A stretch of DNA of 64,000 nt. Origin: Haloarcula rubripromontorii. Its GTDB lineage: Archaea > Halobacteriota > Halobacteria > Halobacteriales > Haloarculaceae. The stretch's first letter is position 1, and each line of letters opens with the position of its first letter. Below are positions 25,498-33,548 of the stretch, one piece after another. A model generated the notes under the pieces. The model saw only the letters and a program-made list of their open reading frames with translations. It had not been told where the DNA came from and ran no database searches. A program made the translations under genes and the position numbers. The DNA is taken from positions 186,001-250,000 of the forward strand of contig NZ_LIUF01000001.1 of assembly GCF_001280425.1 (NCBI RefSeq). Direction: 5' to 3'.

Positions 25498-25833
25498 CTA
25501 CGCCGTCTCAGCCTGCTGAACCGTCACGTCGACCGTCTCGCCGGCCACGCCGAGCCGGGCGAACTGCGTGCGGACGTGTTCCTTGGCCGCCTCGATGGCC
25601 GCATCGCGCGTCTCGAAGCCCCGCGGCATCGGGGATTCGAAGGCGATGCGTATCTCGCGGCCGCCGATGGACTGGACCTGCCCGCCGCTCTCGACCTCGT
25701 AGAAGGCGTCACAGACCCACACGTAGGGCGTCCCCTCGTCCGGCGCGCCGTTGAACTCGGGTGGCTCCTCGCCCGGTTCGTACAGCGTCCCGGTCAGCGC
25801 CGTCCCGCCTGCCGTCCCCCGAATAAGCAACAT
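25498..25833 (-). CDS. Haloarchaeal conserved protein (DUF7113-like)
   Basis: A 111-residue protein that starts MLLIRGTAGGTALTGTLYEP. It contains TPYVWVCDAFYEVESGG, an IRIAFESPMPRGF strand and the helix AAIEAAKEHVRTQFARLGV. This matches a haloarchaeal family of unknown function (DUF7113-like; tentative). The compact alpha/beta make-up suggests a soluble protein. The ATG at 25833 is preferred over upstream starts that read into noncoding sequence. It stands alone, 43 bases from the EEP gene on the same strand. Confidence 0.65.
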   Translation of the reverse strand: MLLIRGTAGGTALTGTLYEPGEEPPEFNGAPDEGTPYVWVCDAFYEVESGGQVQSIGGREIRIAFESPMPRGFETRDAAIEAAKEHVRTQFARLGVAGETVDVTVQQAETA

Positions 25834-25876
25834 ACTCACGTGTAGGGGTCCCAGCGGCAAAAGATTCTCCCCCGGG

Positions 25877-26668
25877 TCAGGGCCGGCAGTCGACCACGAC
25901 AGGCAGGTGGTCGGACCCGTAGTGGTCGTCGTCGCGGTCGGCGATGACCGCCCTGGTGTCGACAGCTACGTCCTCGCTGACGAACACGTGGTCGATGCCC
26001 ATCTCGGGGAGCAGGTCGTGGAAGTCGGTTCGGCTTGTCGTCGGGCCGTGGGTGACGGTCGCTGTGTCGCGGGCGTCAACGAGCGTGCGGCCGTCCGGGA
26101 GTTCGTGTCCCGCGGCGCGCTCGTAGGCCGGTTCACCGACCACGCAGTTGAAGTCACCCATCAGCACCGCGGGCGCGTCCCGAGCGACGGAGTCGAGATG
26201 GTCGAGCGCCAGTTCGATGCCCTCAGTTCGCGCGGCGGTTCCCTGATGGTCCAGATGCGTGTTCAGACACAGCAAGTCCTCATCGGTGTCGCGGTCGCGG
26301 AGACGCGCCCAGGTCGCCACGCGAGGATAGGCGGCGTCCCAGCCGACGCTGCTCGGCTCGGCCGGCTGTTCGGAGAGCCAGAACGTGTTCGTGGCGACAC
26401 AGTCGAAGCGCTCGGTCCGGTAGCCGATAGCCGTGTGCTCCCCGCCGGCGTCGACGGGGTCACGTGGGTCACCGACCCACTCGTAGCCGTCCAGCAACAC
26501 CTCTAGCTCCCGAAGCTGGTGGGCCATCGCCTCCTGAAGCCCGATAATAGCGGGGTTGTGATACTGAATTATCCCCGCGACCAGCCGCCGCCTGTGAGGC
26601 CACCCGTCTACCCCATCCCCAGCGGTGTCGTACCGCACATTGAAAGACATCACCCGCGTCGGCTTCAT
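25877..26668 (-). CDS. Endonuclease/exonuclease/phosphatase family protein
   Basis: A 263-residue EEP-superfamily hydrolase. Motifs are RVMSFNVRYD (Asn), IIGLQEAMAHQ (the metal-binding Glu), NTHLDHQG, VLMGDFNCVVGEP (Asp and Asn) and YGSDHLPVVVD (the catalytic His at the end). MKPTRVMSFNVRYDTAGDG resembles secreted or cytosolic EEP phosphodiesterases with sphingomyelinase-like or nocturnin-like architecture, but it has no signal peptide. It probably cleaves a phosphodiester or phosphomonoester; the substrate is unknown. It lies between nurA and herA and points away from herA. Confidence 0.88.
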   Translation of the reverse strand: MKPTRVMSFNVRYDTAGDGVDGWPHRRRLVAGIIQYHNPAIIGLQEAMAHQLRELEVLLDGYEWVGDPRDPVDAGGEHTAIGYRTERFDCVATNTFWLSEQPAEPSSVGWDAAYPRVATWARLRDRDTDEDLLCLNTHLDHQGTAARTEGIELALDHLDSVARDAPAVLMGDFNCVVGEPAYERAAGHELPDGRTLVDARDTATVTHGPTTSRTDFHDLLPEMGIDHVFVSEDVAVDTRAVIADRDDDHYGSDHLPVVVDCRP

Positions 26669-26755
26669 ATGCGTTCGTTGACAGCCACCCGGGTAAGGTT
26701 TCACATTCATACTGCTGGGGAAAGGTGTTAATCCCCGGCTACCCTGAACTGGAGT

Positions 26756-28606
26756 ATGTCCGACCTCGGGGATTTCACTGATTTCGACGGCGACGACGCG
26801 GCGGCCGACGACGAGGCCGCACCGTCGTCAGAGGCGACCGACGACGGCGACCGGGCTGTCGACGCGGCAGGGGGCACCGACCCGACAGCACCAGCCGCGG
26901 ATGATGACTTTGAAGATATGGACGTGACGCCGGCGGGAACAGACACCGGCCTCGGCGTCCTCTCGGCGGCGAACGGGCTCCGGATCAGCGAGGAAGCGGA
27001 GGAAACGGTCCTGCGGGCGTACGTCACCGCGCGGAACCGCTCACGCCTCCGTATCGGAACGTATCTGCTCGTCCCATATCCAGGGGGAGAACGCCTGTTC
27101 TGTCGTATCAAGGCGCTGGAGTACGCACAGGAGTTTCACGCCGACGACGCGACCGAAATACACGCCCGGCGGGCGATGCGCGAGCGCGGCATCGACGAGC
27201 GGGACTTCAAGTTCATCGCGGAACTGGAGCCGGTCGCGGTGCTGTACAGCGACGGCGGCGAACTCAAACGGCGGATGACCGACCGGGTCCCCAAACCCGA
27301 AACTGTCGTTCGAGAGGCCACCGACAAGTCCGAAATCAAGACCGGCCTGAAGATTCCCGAGGACGGCGTCTTTCTGGGCCACCTCGCCGTCGGTGGCGAA
27401 AAGGTCCGCACCGCCGCCGAGCCGCCGACCATCGACTACCGGCTGAAAGACGACTACGTGGCCGGCGACCCGCTCGTGTTCCGGCACACCCTCGTCGCCG
27501 GCGGCACCGGGTCAGGGAAGACCCACAGTTCGAAGAACGTCCTGCGGCAGTATCTGGGCCGGACCTACGAGATGGGCGACGGGCGCACGCCCGAACTCGC
27601 CGTCGTCCAGTTCGACCCGCAGGACGAGTACGCCCAGATGCACGACGACAACCCCGCGATGACCGACGAGTTCGAGCGGCGCTGCGAGCGCGAGGGCGTC
27701 GCCTACGGCGGCCACGACGACACCGTCGCCTTCGTCCCGAAGGTCGCGGGGGCCGACTACAACGCCAGCCACCACCGCGCCGAGCAGGTGGAGTTCACCA
27801 TCCCGTTCTCGCTGGTCCACGACAACCCCTGGCTCATCGCCGGGTCCAGTCTGAACGACAACCAGTACGGCGCGCTAGTGAACACGCTCCTCCCGCGGTT
27901 TGAGCGCGAGTACGGGGACAACGGCACGTACAGCGACTTCCGGACCTTCCTCGGGGACCCCGCGCTCAAGGAGGAACTGGACGAGGCCGGCGACGTCCAC
28001 GAGGCCACGTTCGACGCCGTCAAGCGCCGCGTCCAGGGCTTCGGCGCGGTGTTCGATCAGGACGCCCGCCCCATCACCGACCAGATTTCGCAGTTCGTCC
28101 GCGACGGCGGGCTGACGGTCATCCCGACGTACCATATCACTGACTCCCGGACTGCATCGACCATCGTGCTGGCCGTCTCCAGCCTGCTCATCGACCAGAA
28201 GCTCTCGAACGACCCGGACTACGACCGCATCAAGGAGACGCCGCTCGTCCTGGGGATGGACGAGGCCCACAACTTCCTCACCGACGCCGACAGCGTGCAG
28301 GGCCGCAAGGTCATCGGGAAGTTCACCGAAGCCGCCAAACAGGGCCGCAAGGAGCGTCTGGGCCTGTACCTCATTACGCAGGACCCACAGGACATCGCCG
28401 ACCCGGTGTTCAAGCAGATCAACACGACGATGGTACTCAACCTCGGCGACGAGGACGCCATCTCGGCGGTGAACATCCCGAGCAACCTCGAATCGAAGGT
28501 CCCCTACATGGAGAAAGGCCAGCGGGTCGTCTACTCGCCCGACAACTCCGAGCCGGTGGAACTCATCGGCCTCTCGACGTGTGTGACTCGCCACGGACGG
28601 GACTGA
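26756..28606 (+). CDS. herA: HerA-like ATP-dependent DNA translocase
   Basis: A 616-residue HerA/FtsK-type ATPase. The first 60 residues are very acidic and Ala-rich (Asp/Glu/Ala), a haloarchaeal extension. A HAS-barrel-like beta domain follows (about 65-240). The Walker A motif is LVAGGTGSGKT (249-256), Walker B is LVLGMDEAHNF (about 497-507), and FTEAAKQGRKERLGLYLITQ precedes the sensor region. HerA hexamers pump DNA to NurA during end resection, so with nurA at 23503 this is a complete resection pair. Confidence 0.9.
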   Translation: MSDLGDFTDFDGDDAAADDEAAPSSEATDDGDRAVDAAGGTDPTAPAADDDFEDMDVTPAGTDTGLGVLSAANGLRISEEAEETVLRAYVTARNRSRLRIGTYLLVPYPGGERLFCRIKALEYAQEFHADDATEIHARRAMRERGIDERDFKFIAELEPVAVLYSDGGELKRRMTDRVPKPETVVREATDKSEIKTGLKIPEDGVFLGHLAVGGEKVRTAAEPPTIDYRLKDDYVAGDPLVFRHTLVAGGTGSGKTHSSKNVLRQYLGRTYEMGDGRTPELAVVQFDPQDEYAQMHDDNPAMTDEFERRCEREGVAYGGHDDTVAFVPKVAGADYNASHHRAEQVEFTIPFSLVHDNPWLIAGSSLNDNQYGALVNTLLPRFEREYGDNGTYSDFRTFLGDPALKEELDEAGDVHEATFDAVKRRVQGFGAVFDQDARPITDQISQFVRDGGLTVIPTYHITDSRTASTIVLAVSSLLIDQKLSNDPDYDRIKETPLVLGMDEAHNFLTDADSVQGRKVIGKFTEAAKQGRKERLGLYLITQDPQDIADPVFKQINTTMVLNLGDEDAISAVNIPSNLESKVPYMEKGQRVVYSPDNSEPVELIGLSTCVTRHGRD

Positions 28607-28675
28607 CAGACCGCAGACCAGCGCACCGATTGCAGCGGGCCGAAGATTCAAATCGGCCCCAGCGGAAGTGGTCGT

Positions 28676-29107
28676 ATGGCGAAGCGAATCCTCGTTCCGG
28701 TCGACAGCTCAGACCAAGCATCGGTAGCCTGTGAGTTCGCAGCCGAGGAACATCCGGACGCGACCATCGTTCTCTTACACGTCATCAACCCCGCAGAGGC
28801 CGGCTACAGCGCGGAGGCATCGATCCCCTCCTTCTCTGAGGAGTGGTACGAAAAACAGAAAGCCACAGCAGAGACCCTGCTCGACGAGCTTGAATCGGAA
28901 GTGACCGAAGCCGGTGTCGAGTCTGTCGAACACGTCATCGAGGTCGGGCGACCGACGAAGGTCATCGTGGAGTACGCGGACGACCACGACATCGATCAGA
29001 TCATCATGGGGAGCCACGGCCGCTCGGGGATGTCCCGTATCCTGCTGGGCAGCGTTGCCGAAATCGTCGTCAGACGGGCATCTATTCCTGTAACCGTCGT
29101 CAGATAG
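28676..29107 (+). CDS. Universal stress protein (UspA family)
   Basis: A 143-residue single-domain UspA protein. It starts MAKRILVPVDSSDQASVACE. The ATP-binding motif IIMGSHGRSGMSRILLGSVA (G-2x-G-9x-G-S pattern) indicates the ATP-binding subclass, and it ends VVRRASIPVTVVR. Such proteins act in the cytoplasm in stress responses. It converges tail to tail (2-base gap) on a second UspA gene. Confidence 0.93.
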   Translation: MAKRILVPVDSSDQASVACEFAAEEHPDATIVLLHVINPAEAGYSAEASIPSFSEEWYEKQKATAETLLDELESEVTEAGVESVEHVIEVGRPTKVIVEYADDHDIDQIIMGSHGRSGMSRILLGSVAEIVVRRASIPVTVVR

Positions 29108-29109
29108 CA

Positions 29110-29553
29110 CTACGAGTGCCGGACGATATGGACGTCGTACTGCGGGTCTTCGGACACCGGTGAGCCGACACTACAGACCGGCGTCGACACCCGTCCAGCG
29201 TTCTCACTGCCGATGAACACGACTGAGGCCCCTTCCTCGTGAGCGACTTCTCTGATCGTCCGGGTGATATCTGTCGTCGTCGATGCCATCGAACTCACGT
29301 CGTCTGGGACCTCGTAGCGGAACGACGCCGTCGGGGCGACCGACTCGGCTTGCTCTCGCATCCGGTCAGCGATAGCTTCGATGTCGAACTCTTCGGCATC
29401 GTCGACCCAGCCTCGTTCACGCGCGTACGCCGCATTGTCCGGGATAACAGCTAATGCAGTGACATCCTCATCGCGGTAGCCCGCGAACTCCATCGCCCGC
29501 GTTAGCGCGGCTTTCGACAGGGCCGAGCCGTCGAAGGGCACGAGTAGTACCAT
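29110..29553 (-). CDS. UspA-like protein, diverged nucleotide motif
   Basis: A 147-residue UspA-fold protein starting MVLLVPFDGSALSKAALTRA. In place of the G-2x-G-9x-G-S loop it has VVFIGSENAGRVSTPVCSVG, a shortened, altered version that may not bind ATP. It ends VSEDPQYDVHIVRHS. The start at 29553 is chosen over an in-frame extension of 49 residues, because MVLLVPFDGS is the canonical opening. It is convergent with the ATP-binding type UspA gene. Confidence 0.85.
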   Translation of the reverse strand: MVLLVPFDGSALSKAALTRAMEFAGYRDEDVTALAVIPDNAAYARERGWVDDAEEFDIEAIADRMREQAESVAPTASFRYEVPDDVSSMASTTTDITRTIREVAHEEGASVVFIGSENAGRVSTPVCSVGSPVSEDPQYDVHIVRHS

Positions 29554-29705
29554 ATCCCACCTGTCGCCCGGTTGTGATTTATTGGTTCCGCAAGCCGACA
29601 ATATACGGGCGAAACCGCGTCTGGGGGAGTGGAGTCCATCGGTAAGCCGAGCGAACAGGTCGGCAAGGTGTCTGTAACTAACTGTGTGGAATGTGGTCAA
29701 CTACC

Positions 29706-30419
29706 ATGGAGTCCCTCGAAGACACGCTCAGGTATCCCATGGAAGACGACGACTGGACTACGACAGTACTCATCGGCGGCGTCCTCAGCCTCCTCTCGTT
29801 CCTCGTCGTTCCAGTCATACTCGTGTACGGCTATCTCGTTCAGGCAGTCCGTGAACGTGCCGACGGAGCAACACAGCCACCGGCCTTCGAAGACTGGGGC
29901 GAACTGCTCGTCGACGGACTCAAGGCATGGGTCATCAGCATCGTGTACATGCTCGTCCCGCTCGTCGTGTTCGGGGTGACCGTTGGCGGCAGCCTGTTCG
30001 CGATAGCGACTGGGACCCGTGCCGGAGCGGGCGCGGGCCTGGCCGGCCTCTTCGGCGGGCTGGTGATATCGTTCGTCCTGTCGCTGGTATTTGGCTACGT
30101 GGCGACGGCAGCCATCATCCACTTCGCCTGTACCGGCAATCTCGGAGCCGGGTTCGATTTCGGAACGTTGCGGACGCTGGTCCTGTCCCCGGAGTACGCG
30201 ACACCGTGGCTGGTCTCGATTGCACTGTTCATCGCCGTCAACGTCGTAGTGAACTTGCTCAACGTGATTCCGTTCATCGGTTCGCTCGTCGCCGTACTTC
30301 TCAGTCCGTTCGCCACGTTCTACGTGCTGGTCGTGGCGACGGACCTCTGGGCCGGCGGCTACAACGCGGCTCTCGATGAACGTGACGAGCCGGAGTCGGT
30401 CGGGACGGCGACGGCTTAG
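29706..30419 (+). CDS. DUF4013 membrane protein
   Basis: A 237-residue polytopic membrane protein. MESLEDTLRYPMEDDDWTTT followed by a hydrophobic segment IGGVLSLLSFLVVPVILVYG is the DUF4013 signature, and about five or six helices follow, with RERADGATQPPAFEDWGELL in the first loop. DUF4013 proteins are widespread in archaea and their function is unknown. The ATG at 29706 is preferred to 29691 on family grounds. Its stop TAG interlocks with the stop of the convergent KaiC-like gene. Confidence 0.85.
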   Translation: MESLEDTLRYPMEDDDWTTTVLIGGVLSLLSFLVVPVILVYGYLVQAVRERADGATQPPAFEDWGELLVDGLKAWVISIVYMLVPLVVFGVTVGGSLFAIATGTRAGAGAGLAGLFGGLVISFVLSLVFGYVATAAIIHFACTGNLGAGFDFGTLRTLVLSPEYATPWLVSIALFIAVNVVVNLLNVIPFIGSLVAVLLSPFATFYVLVVATDLWAGGYNAALDERDEPESVGTATA

Positions 30420-31525
30420 AAGATGTTTGCCTGCTGGTAGACCGAGATTCCGTCGTTCGTTATCTCGTAGGGTTTCGTCTCCCGCGAGTGGTTCGCGTTC
30501 CGGATTTTCTGGATTTCGACAGCGAGTCGCGTCTCACCGGTGTCTGACCGGACGTACTGCAGGATGAACACGGCGTCGGTCAGGTATTCGATGATACCGT
30601 GTCTGGACGCGAAAGGGTTACTCTCGCTGGCCTCGGAGACGAGCATCGTCGTCACGCCAGCCTGTTTCAGCGACCGAGTGAAATCGAACACTTCAGTTCG
30701 TCTCCGGGATTGATCGTCGTACATCATCTCCAGCAGGGAGACGGAGTCAAGTACCAGCCGGTCAGCGCCGAACTTCTCGATGAGCGCCGGCAGCTCACCA
30801 CGAATGTTGTCAAGGCTATTTGCCATCTCGACCGGGTCAAGGTCAACGATCGCTAGCTGGCCCTGTTCTTCGTACTCCTCGAACCCCCAGCCGCGGTCGC
30901 CGGCGGTGTCCAGTATCGCGTCGTGAGACTGTTCAAGCGTCAGAAACACCGCGTTCTCCCCGTTCTGGAGGCCGTGATGAAGGAACTGCAGCCCGAACGT
31001 CGTCTTCCCGGTTCCGGCCGAACCGATGGTGACGATGAGGTGGCGCTGTGGAACGCCGCCCTGAATCATCTGGTCGAGACCCTCGATACCGATGTCGACC
31101 CGCGGGATGTCAGACTCGAACTCCTCCTCGAAGTCGCTGCCGCTGTCACCGCCACCGCTGCCGGCAGACTCGAACGCGGTGGCGAAGTCGTCGTCGAAGA
31201 GCCCGCCGCCGTTGTCGCCGGCGGATTCGGCATCGGCAGACCCAGCCTCACTGTCGAAGGGGTCACCGCTGTTGTCGTCGAACGGGCTGTCTTCCCTGCC
31301 AGACGCGGCGCTGCCGTCGTCAGCAAACGGACTGCTATCACCACTGCGCTCGCCATCGTCGCTATCGCCCTCAAACGGCCCGGTGTCGGTAGACGCCGAT
31401 TCCGCGGCGTCGCTCCCGGGTGGTGTCGCCGAAGCGTCGTCGGCCTCCACCGGTCTGCTGTCGCCGTCCTCGTCGTCAAGCGCGCTTTCGAACCAGTCGT
31501 CGTCGGACTTGTCGTCCTCGCTCAT
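30416..31525 (-). CDS. KaiC-like RecA-fold ATPase with acidic N-terminal region
   Basis: A 369-residue protein with one KaiC/RadA-like ATPase domain (about 140-369). RVDIGIEGLDQMIQGGVPQ leads to the Walker A motif GSAGTGKT (168-175), ADRLVLDSVSLLEMMYDD is the Walker B region, and it ends ISVYQQANIF. The first 139 residues are Ser/Asp/Gly/Glu-rich, probably disordered, and contain repeated PF[D/E/A]-acid motifs at about residues 50, 66, 81, 89 and 109. Single-domain KaiC proteins in archaea act as regulatory ATPases. It is divergent from NAD kinase. Confidence 0.88.
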   Translation of the reverse strand: MSEDDKSDDDWFESALDDEDGDSRPVEADDASATPPGSDAAESASTDTGPFEGDSDDGERSGDSSPFADDGSAASGREDSPFDDNSGDPFDSEAGSADAESAGDNGGGLFDDDFATAFESAGSGGGDSGSDFEEEFESDIPRVDIGIEGLDQMIQGGVPQRHLIVTIGSAGTGKTTFGLQFLHHGLQNGENAVFLTLEQSHDAILDTAGDRGWGFEEYEEQGQLAIVDLDPVEMANSLDNIRGELPALIEKFGADRLVLDSVSLLEMMYDDQSRRRTEVFDFTRSLKQAGVTTMLVSEASESNPFASRHGIIEYLTDAVFILQYVRSDTGETRLAVEIQKIRNANHSRETKPYEITNDGISVYQQANIF

Positions 31526-31581
31526 ACGCACGACCACCAGCCACACGAACGGCTCATGGAAGGGGATACGCGTCGGGACGG

Positions 31582-31588
31582 ATATAAG
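31582..31588 (-). promoter_or_regulatory. TATA box of the KaiC-like gene
   Basis: The minus strand reads ACTTATATC about 60 bases before the ATG at 31525, which predicts a leader of about 30 bases. Confidence 0.45.
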
Positions 31589-31603
31589 TGCCGTCGTAGA
31601 GGG

Positions 31604-31611
31604 TTTATATA
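31604..31611 (+). promoter_or_regulatory. TATA box of NAD kinase
   Basis: TTTATATA, a perfect archaeal TATA box, is centred 26 bases before the ATG at 31634, so the transcript should be leaderless. Confidence 0.7.
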
Positions 31612-31633
31612 CGGTCGGCGGGAACGTCCGGCA

Positions 31634-32485
31634 ATGACTGTCGGGATCGTCGCACAGCGGGACAACGACCGGGCCATGTCGCTTGCGAGTACACTGTGTG
31701 ACCGACTGCGCGCCACGTCGGCGGCCGTCGTCGTAGACGAAACGACCGCCGGTGCGCTGGGTGACCACGACGCGTGGGAGGCCGCTGTGCCGGATTCGGC
31801 CCCAGTCGAGGAGATGTCCGCCTGTGACCTCGTCGTGAGCATCGGCGGCGACGGAACCTTCCTGTACGCGGCCCGCGGCGCGGGGTCGACGCCGATACTG
31901 GGCGTCAATCTCGGTGAAGTCGGCTTTCTGAACGCTATCGCACCCGAAGAAGCCGTCGAGACGGTTGTCGCGGAAGTCGAACACATCCAGAAGACCGGGA
32001 GCGCGCGGACGCGGGCCAAGCCGCGGCTACAGGCCAGTGGCGACGACTGGGAGCTTTCGCCGGCGCTGAACGAGGTCGTCGTGCAGGGCGAGCGCCGCGG
32101 TCACGGCGGCGGGGCGACCCTCGACGTGTACGTCGACGACTCGCTGTACACGTCCGGCCACGCCGACGGTGTACTGGTGGCGACACCGACCGGCTCGACG
32201 GCGTACAACCTCAGCGAACGCGGCCCGCTCGTCCACCCTGATGTGGCCGGCCTCATCATCACGGGGATGGCGGACGAGATGGGGACGCCGCCGCTGGTCG
32301 TCGACGTTGATAGCGAGATCGCCATCGAACTCACGGACGCCGACAGCGGCGTCGTCGTCAGTGACGGACGAGTGAGAAAGGACGTGGTGCCGCCGGAGCG
32401 AATCACAATCTCGCGTGCGGGCGAACCGGTCCGGCTTGCCGGACCCCCGCTTGACTTTTTCACCGCACTGGACAAGCTGGCCTAA
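31634..32485 (+). CDS. nadK: NAD kinase
   Basis: A 283-residue cytoplasmic kinase that phosphorylates NAD to NADP. The catalytic GGDGT motif is at about residues 71-75 (VVSIGGDGTFLYAAR). LSPALNEVVVQ holds the NE/D substrate motif, and VLVATPTGSTAYNLSERGPL is the conserved glycine-rich C-domain loop. The start at the ATG in GGCAATGACTGTC is fixed by the TATA spacing. It supplies NADP for the NADP-type isocitrate dehydrogenase and HMG-CoA reductase also encoded here. It is divergent from the KaiC-like gene. Confidence 0.95.
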   Translation: MTVGIVAQRDNDRAMSLASTLCDRLRATSAAVVVDETTAGALGDHDAWEAAVPDSAPVEEMSACDLVVSIGGDGTFLYAARGAGSTPILGVNLGEVGFLNAIAPEEAVETVVAEVEHIQKTGSARTRAKPRLQASGDDWELSPALNEVVVQGERRGHGGGATLDVYVDDSLYTSGHADGVLVATPTGSTAYNLSERGPLVHPDVAGLIITGMADEMGTPPLVVDVDSEIAIELTDADSGVVVSDGRVRKDVVPPERITISRAGEPVRLAGPPLDFFTALDKLA

Positions 32486-32769
32486 CGCCGACCGACGGCG
32501 TACAGCACCGGCGCGAGGACGAGCAACACCAGCCCGAACAGTTTGTACTGGAACGCCGACGCAAGGACGCTCCCGCTGTTTGGTTCCATCGCCGACGCCG
32601 GCGTAATCACGAGTAGTGCGCCCAGCGCAATCGTATGTAGTCCCAGCATCCGGAGCGACCGTTGCGGGAGAATTGCGACGAGCCCACCGACAAAGCCGAG
32701 CAGCAGGACATCACCGATGGTGTAGTTCAGCAGGAAACTATCGATGAGTTGCAGCGGTGACGCGAGCAT
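32482..32769 (-). CDS. Small three-helix membrane protein
   Basis: A 95-residue hydrophobic protein with three helices (YTIGDVLLLGFVGGLVAIL, LGLHTIALGALLVITPASA and FQYKLFGLVLLVLAPVLYAV). No signal peptide or lipobox is seen. It belongs to a set of small haloarchaeal membrane proteins of unknown function. Its stop codon interlocks with the NAD kinase stop (CTAA). Confidence 0.68.
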   Translation of the reverse strand: MLASPLQLIDSFLLNYTIGDVLLLGFVGGLVAILPQRSLRMLGLHTIALGALLVITPASAMEPNSGSVLASAFQYKLFGLVLLVLAPVLYAVGRR

Positions 32770-32845
32770 TCCTATCCAGAATCTCGCCGGGATGGAATCT
32801 TTAAAGTTCCGTTACGCCGCCGACGTGCGGGCGGCGTTCGGCCGT

Positions 32846-33454
32846 TCAATCGCCCGCTGTCCCCAGCGGTGTAAGCAGGAGGTAGCCGCTGGATGGGGCC
32901 CCAGCCGTTCGCAGCCGAAACTGCCTCGGCTCGTCGGGTGCCGTCGAGAGAGCGACGACATCGAGGTCAGCTGTGCTGACCGTCTCGGCGTCTACTTCAT
33001 CGATACCAGCCACGAGCAGTGCTTCCGAAAGGGCTGTCCCGTTGAGCCGGTCGGACGGCACGTCGAACGCGGTCCCGAACGCGTCGTTTGCCGCTCGCAC
33101 GACCGGGCCGTGGCCGTCATCGGCGAAGTACAACACCGGGTCCGGATGCCCGTCGAAGAGGTCGACCGGCTGTGGCTCCGGTGTTTGCTCGGCATCTGCT
33201 GACACTGTCATCGTCTCGTCGGTCGTCTCGCCGGGCGAGTCAGTCACCAGAAGGTAGGAGACGCCGCCCAGTCCGCCGCCAAGCGCCAGACCGAGGCCGA
33301 CAGTGACCTGCTCCGAGAGTCCGTGTGAGAACACTGACTGCACCACCAGCGCGACGGTGGCGAGCACGACCGCACCTGCCCCTATCCAACCGACCACGGC
33401 CGCGAGGCTGCCAAGACGGTGTCGACCGCCTGTGTCCGCCGACGACTTACTCAT
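32846..33454 (-). CDS. Membrane-anchored PAS-like protein
   Basis: A 202-residue protein with two N-terminal transmembrane helices (about 15-37 and 48-68) followed by an acidic linker and a PAS-like segment: LFDGHPDPVLYFADDGHGPV, RAANDAFGTAFDVPSDRLNG, then strands ending YLLLTPLG. The segment resembles sensor domains of haloarchaeal histidine kinases, but there is no kinase or output domain. It is divergent from the HalX response regulator, 94 bases away, which hints at a functional link. PAS assignment is moderate. Confidence 0.65.
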   Translation of the reverse strand: MSKSSADTGGRHRLGSLAAVVGWIGAGAVVLATVALVVQSVFSHGLSEQVTVGLGLALGGGLGGVSYLLVTDSPGETTDETMTVSADAEQTPEPQPVDLFDGHPDPVLYFADDGHGPVVRAANDAFGTAFDVPSDRLNGTALSEALLVAGIDEVDAETVSTADLDVVALSTAPDEPRQFRLRTAGAPSSGYLLLTPLGTAGD

Positions 33455-33548
33455 CAGTGTACACTCACTGGGCCATCGGTTAACGCTTTTCGAGAGGCGG
33501 TTGCCGATAAGACATATACAGTTGCCAGCTCTAGGGGTGTTCAGTACT

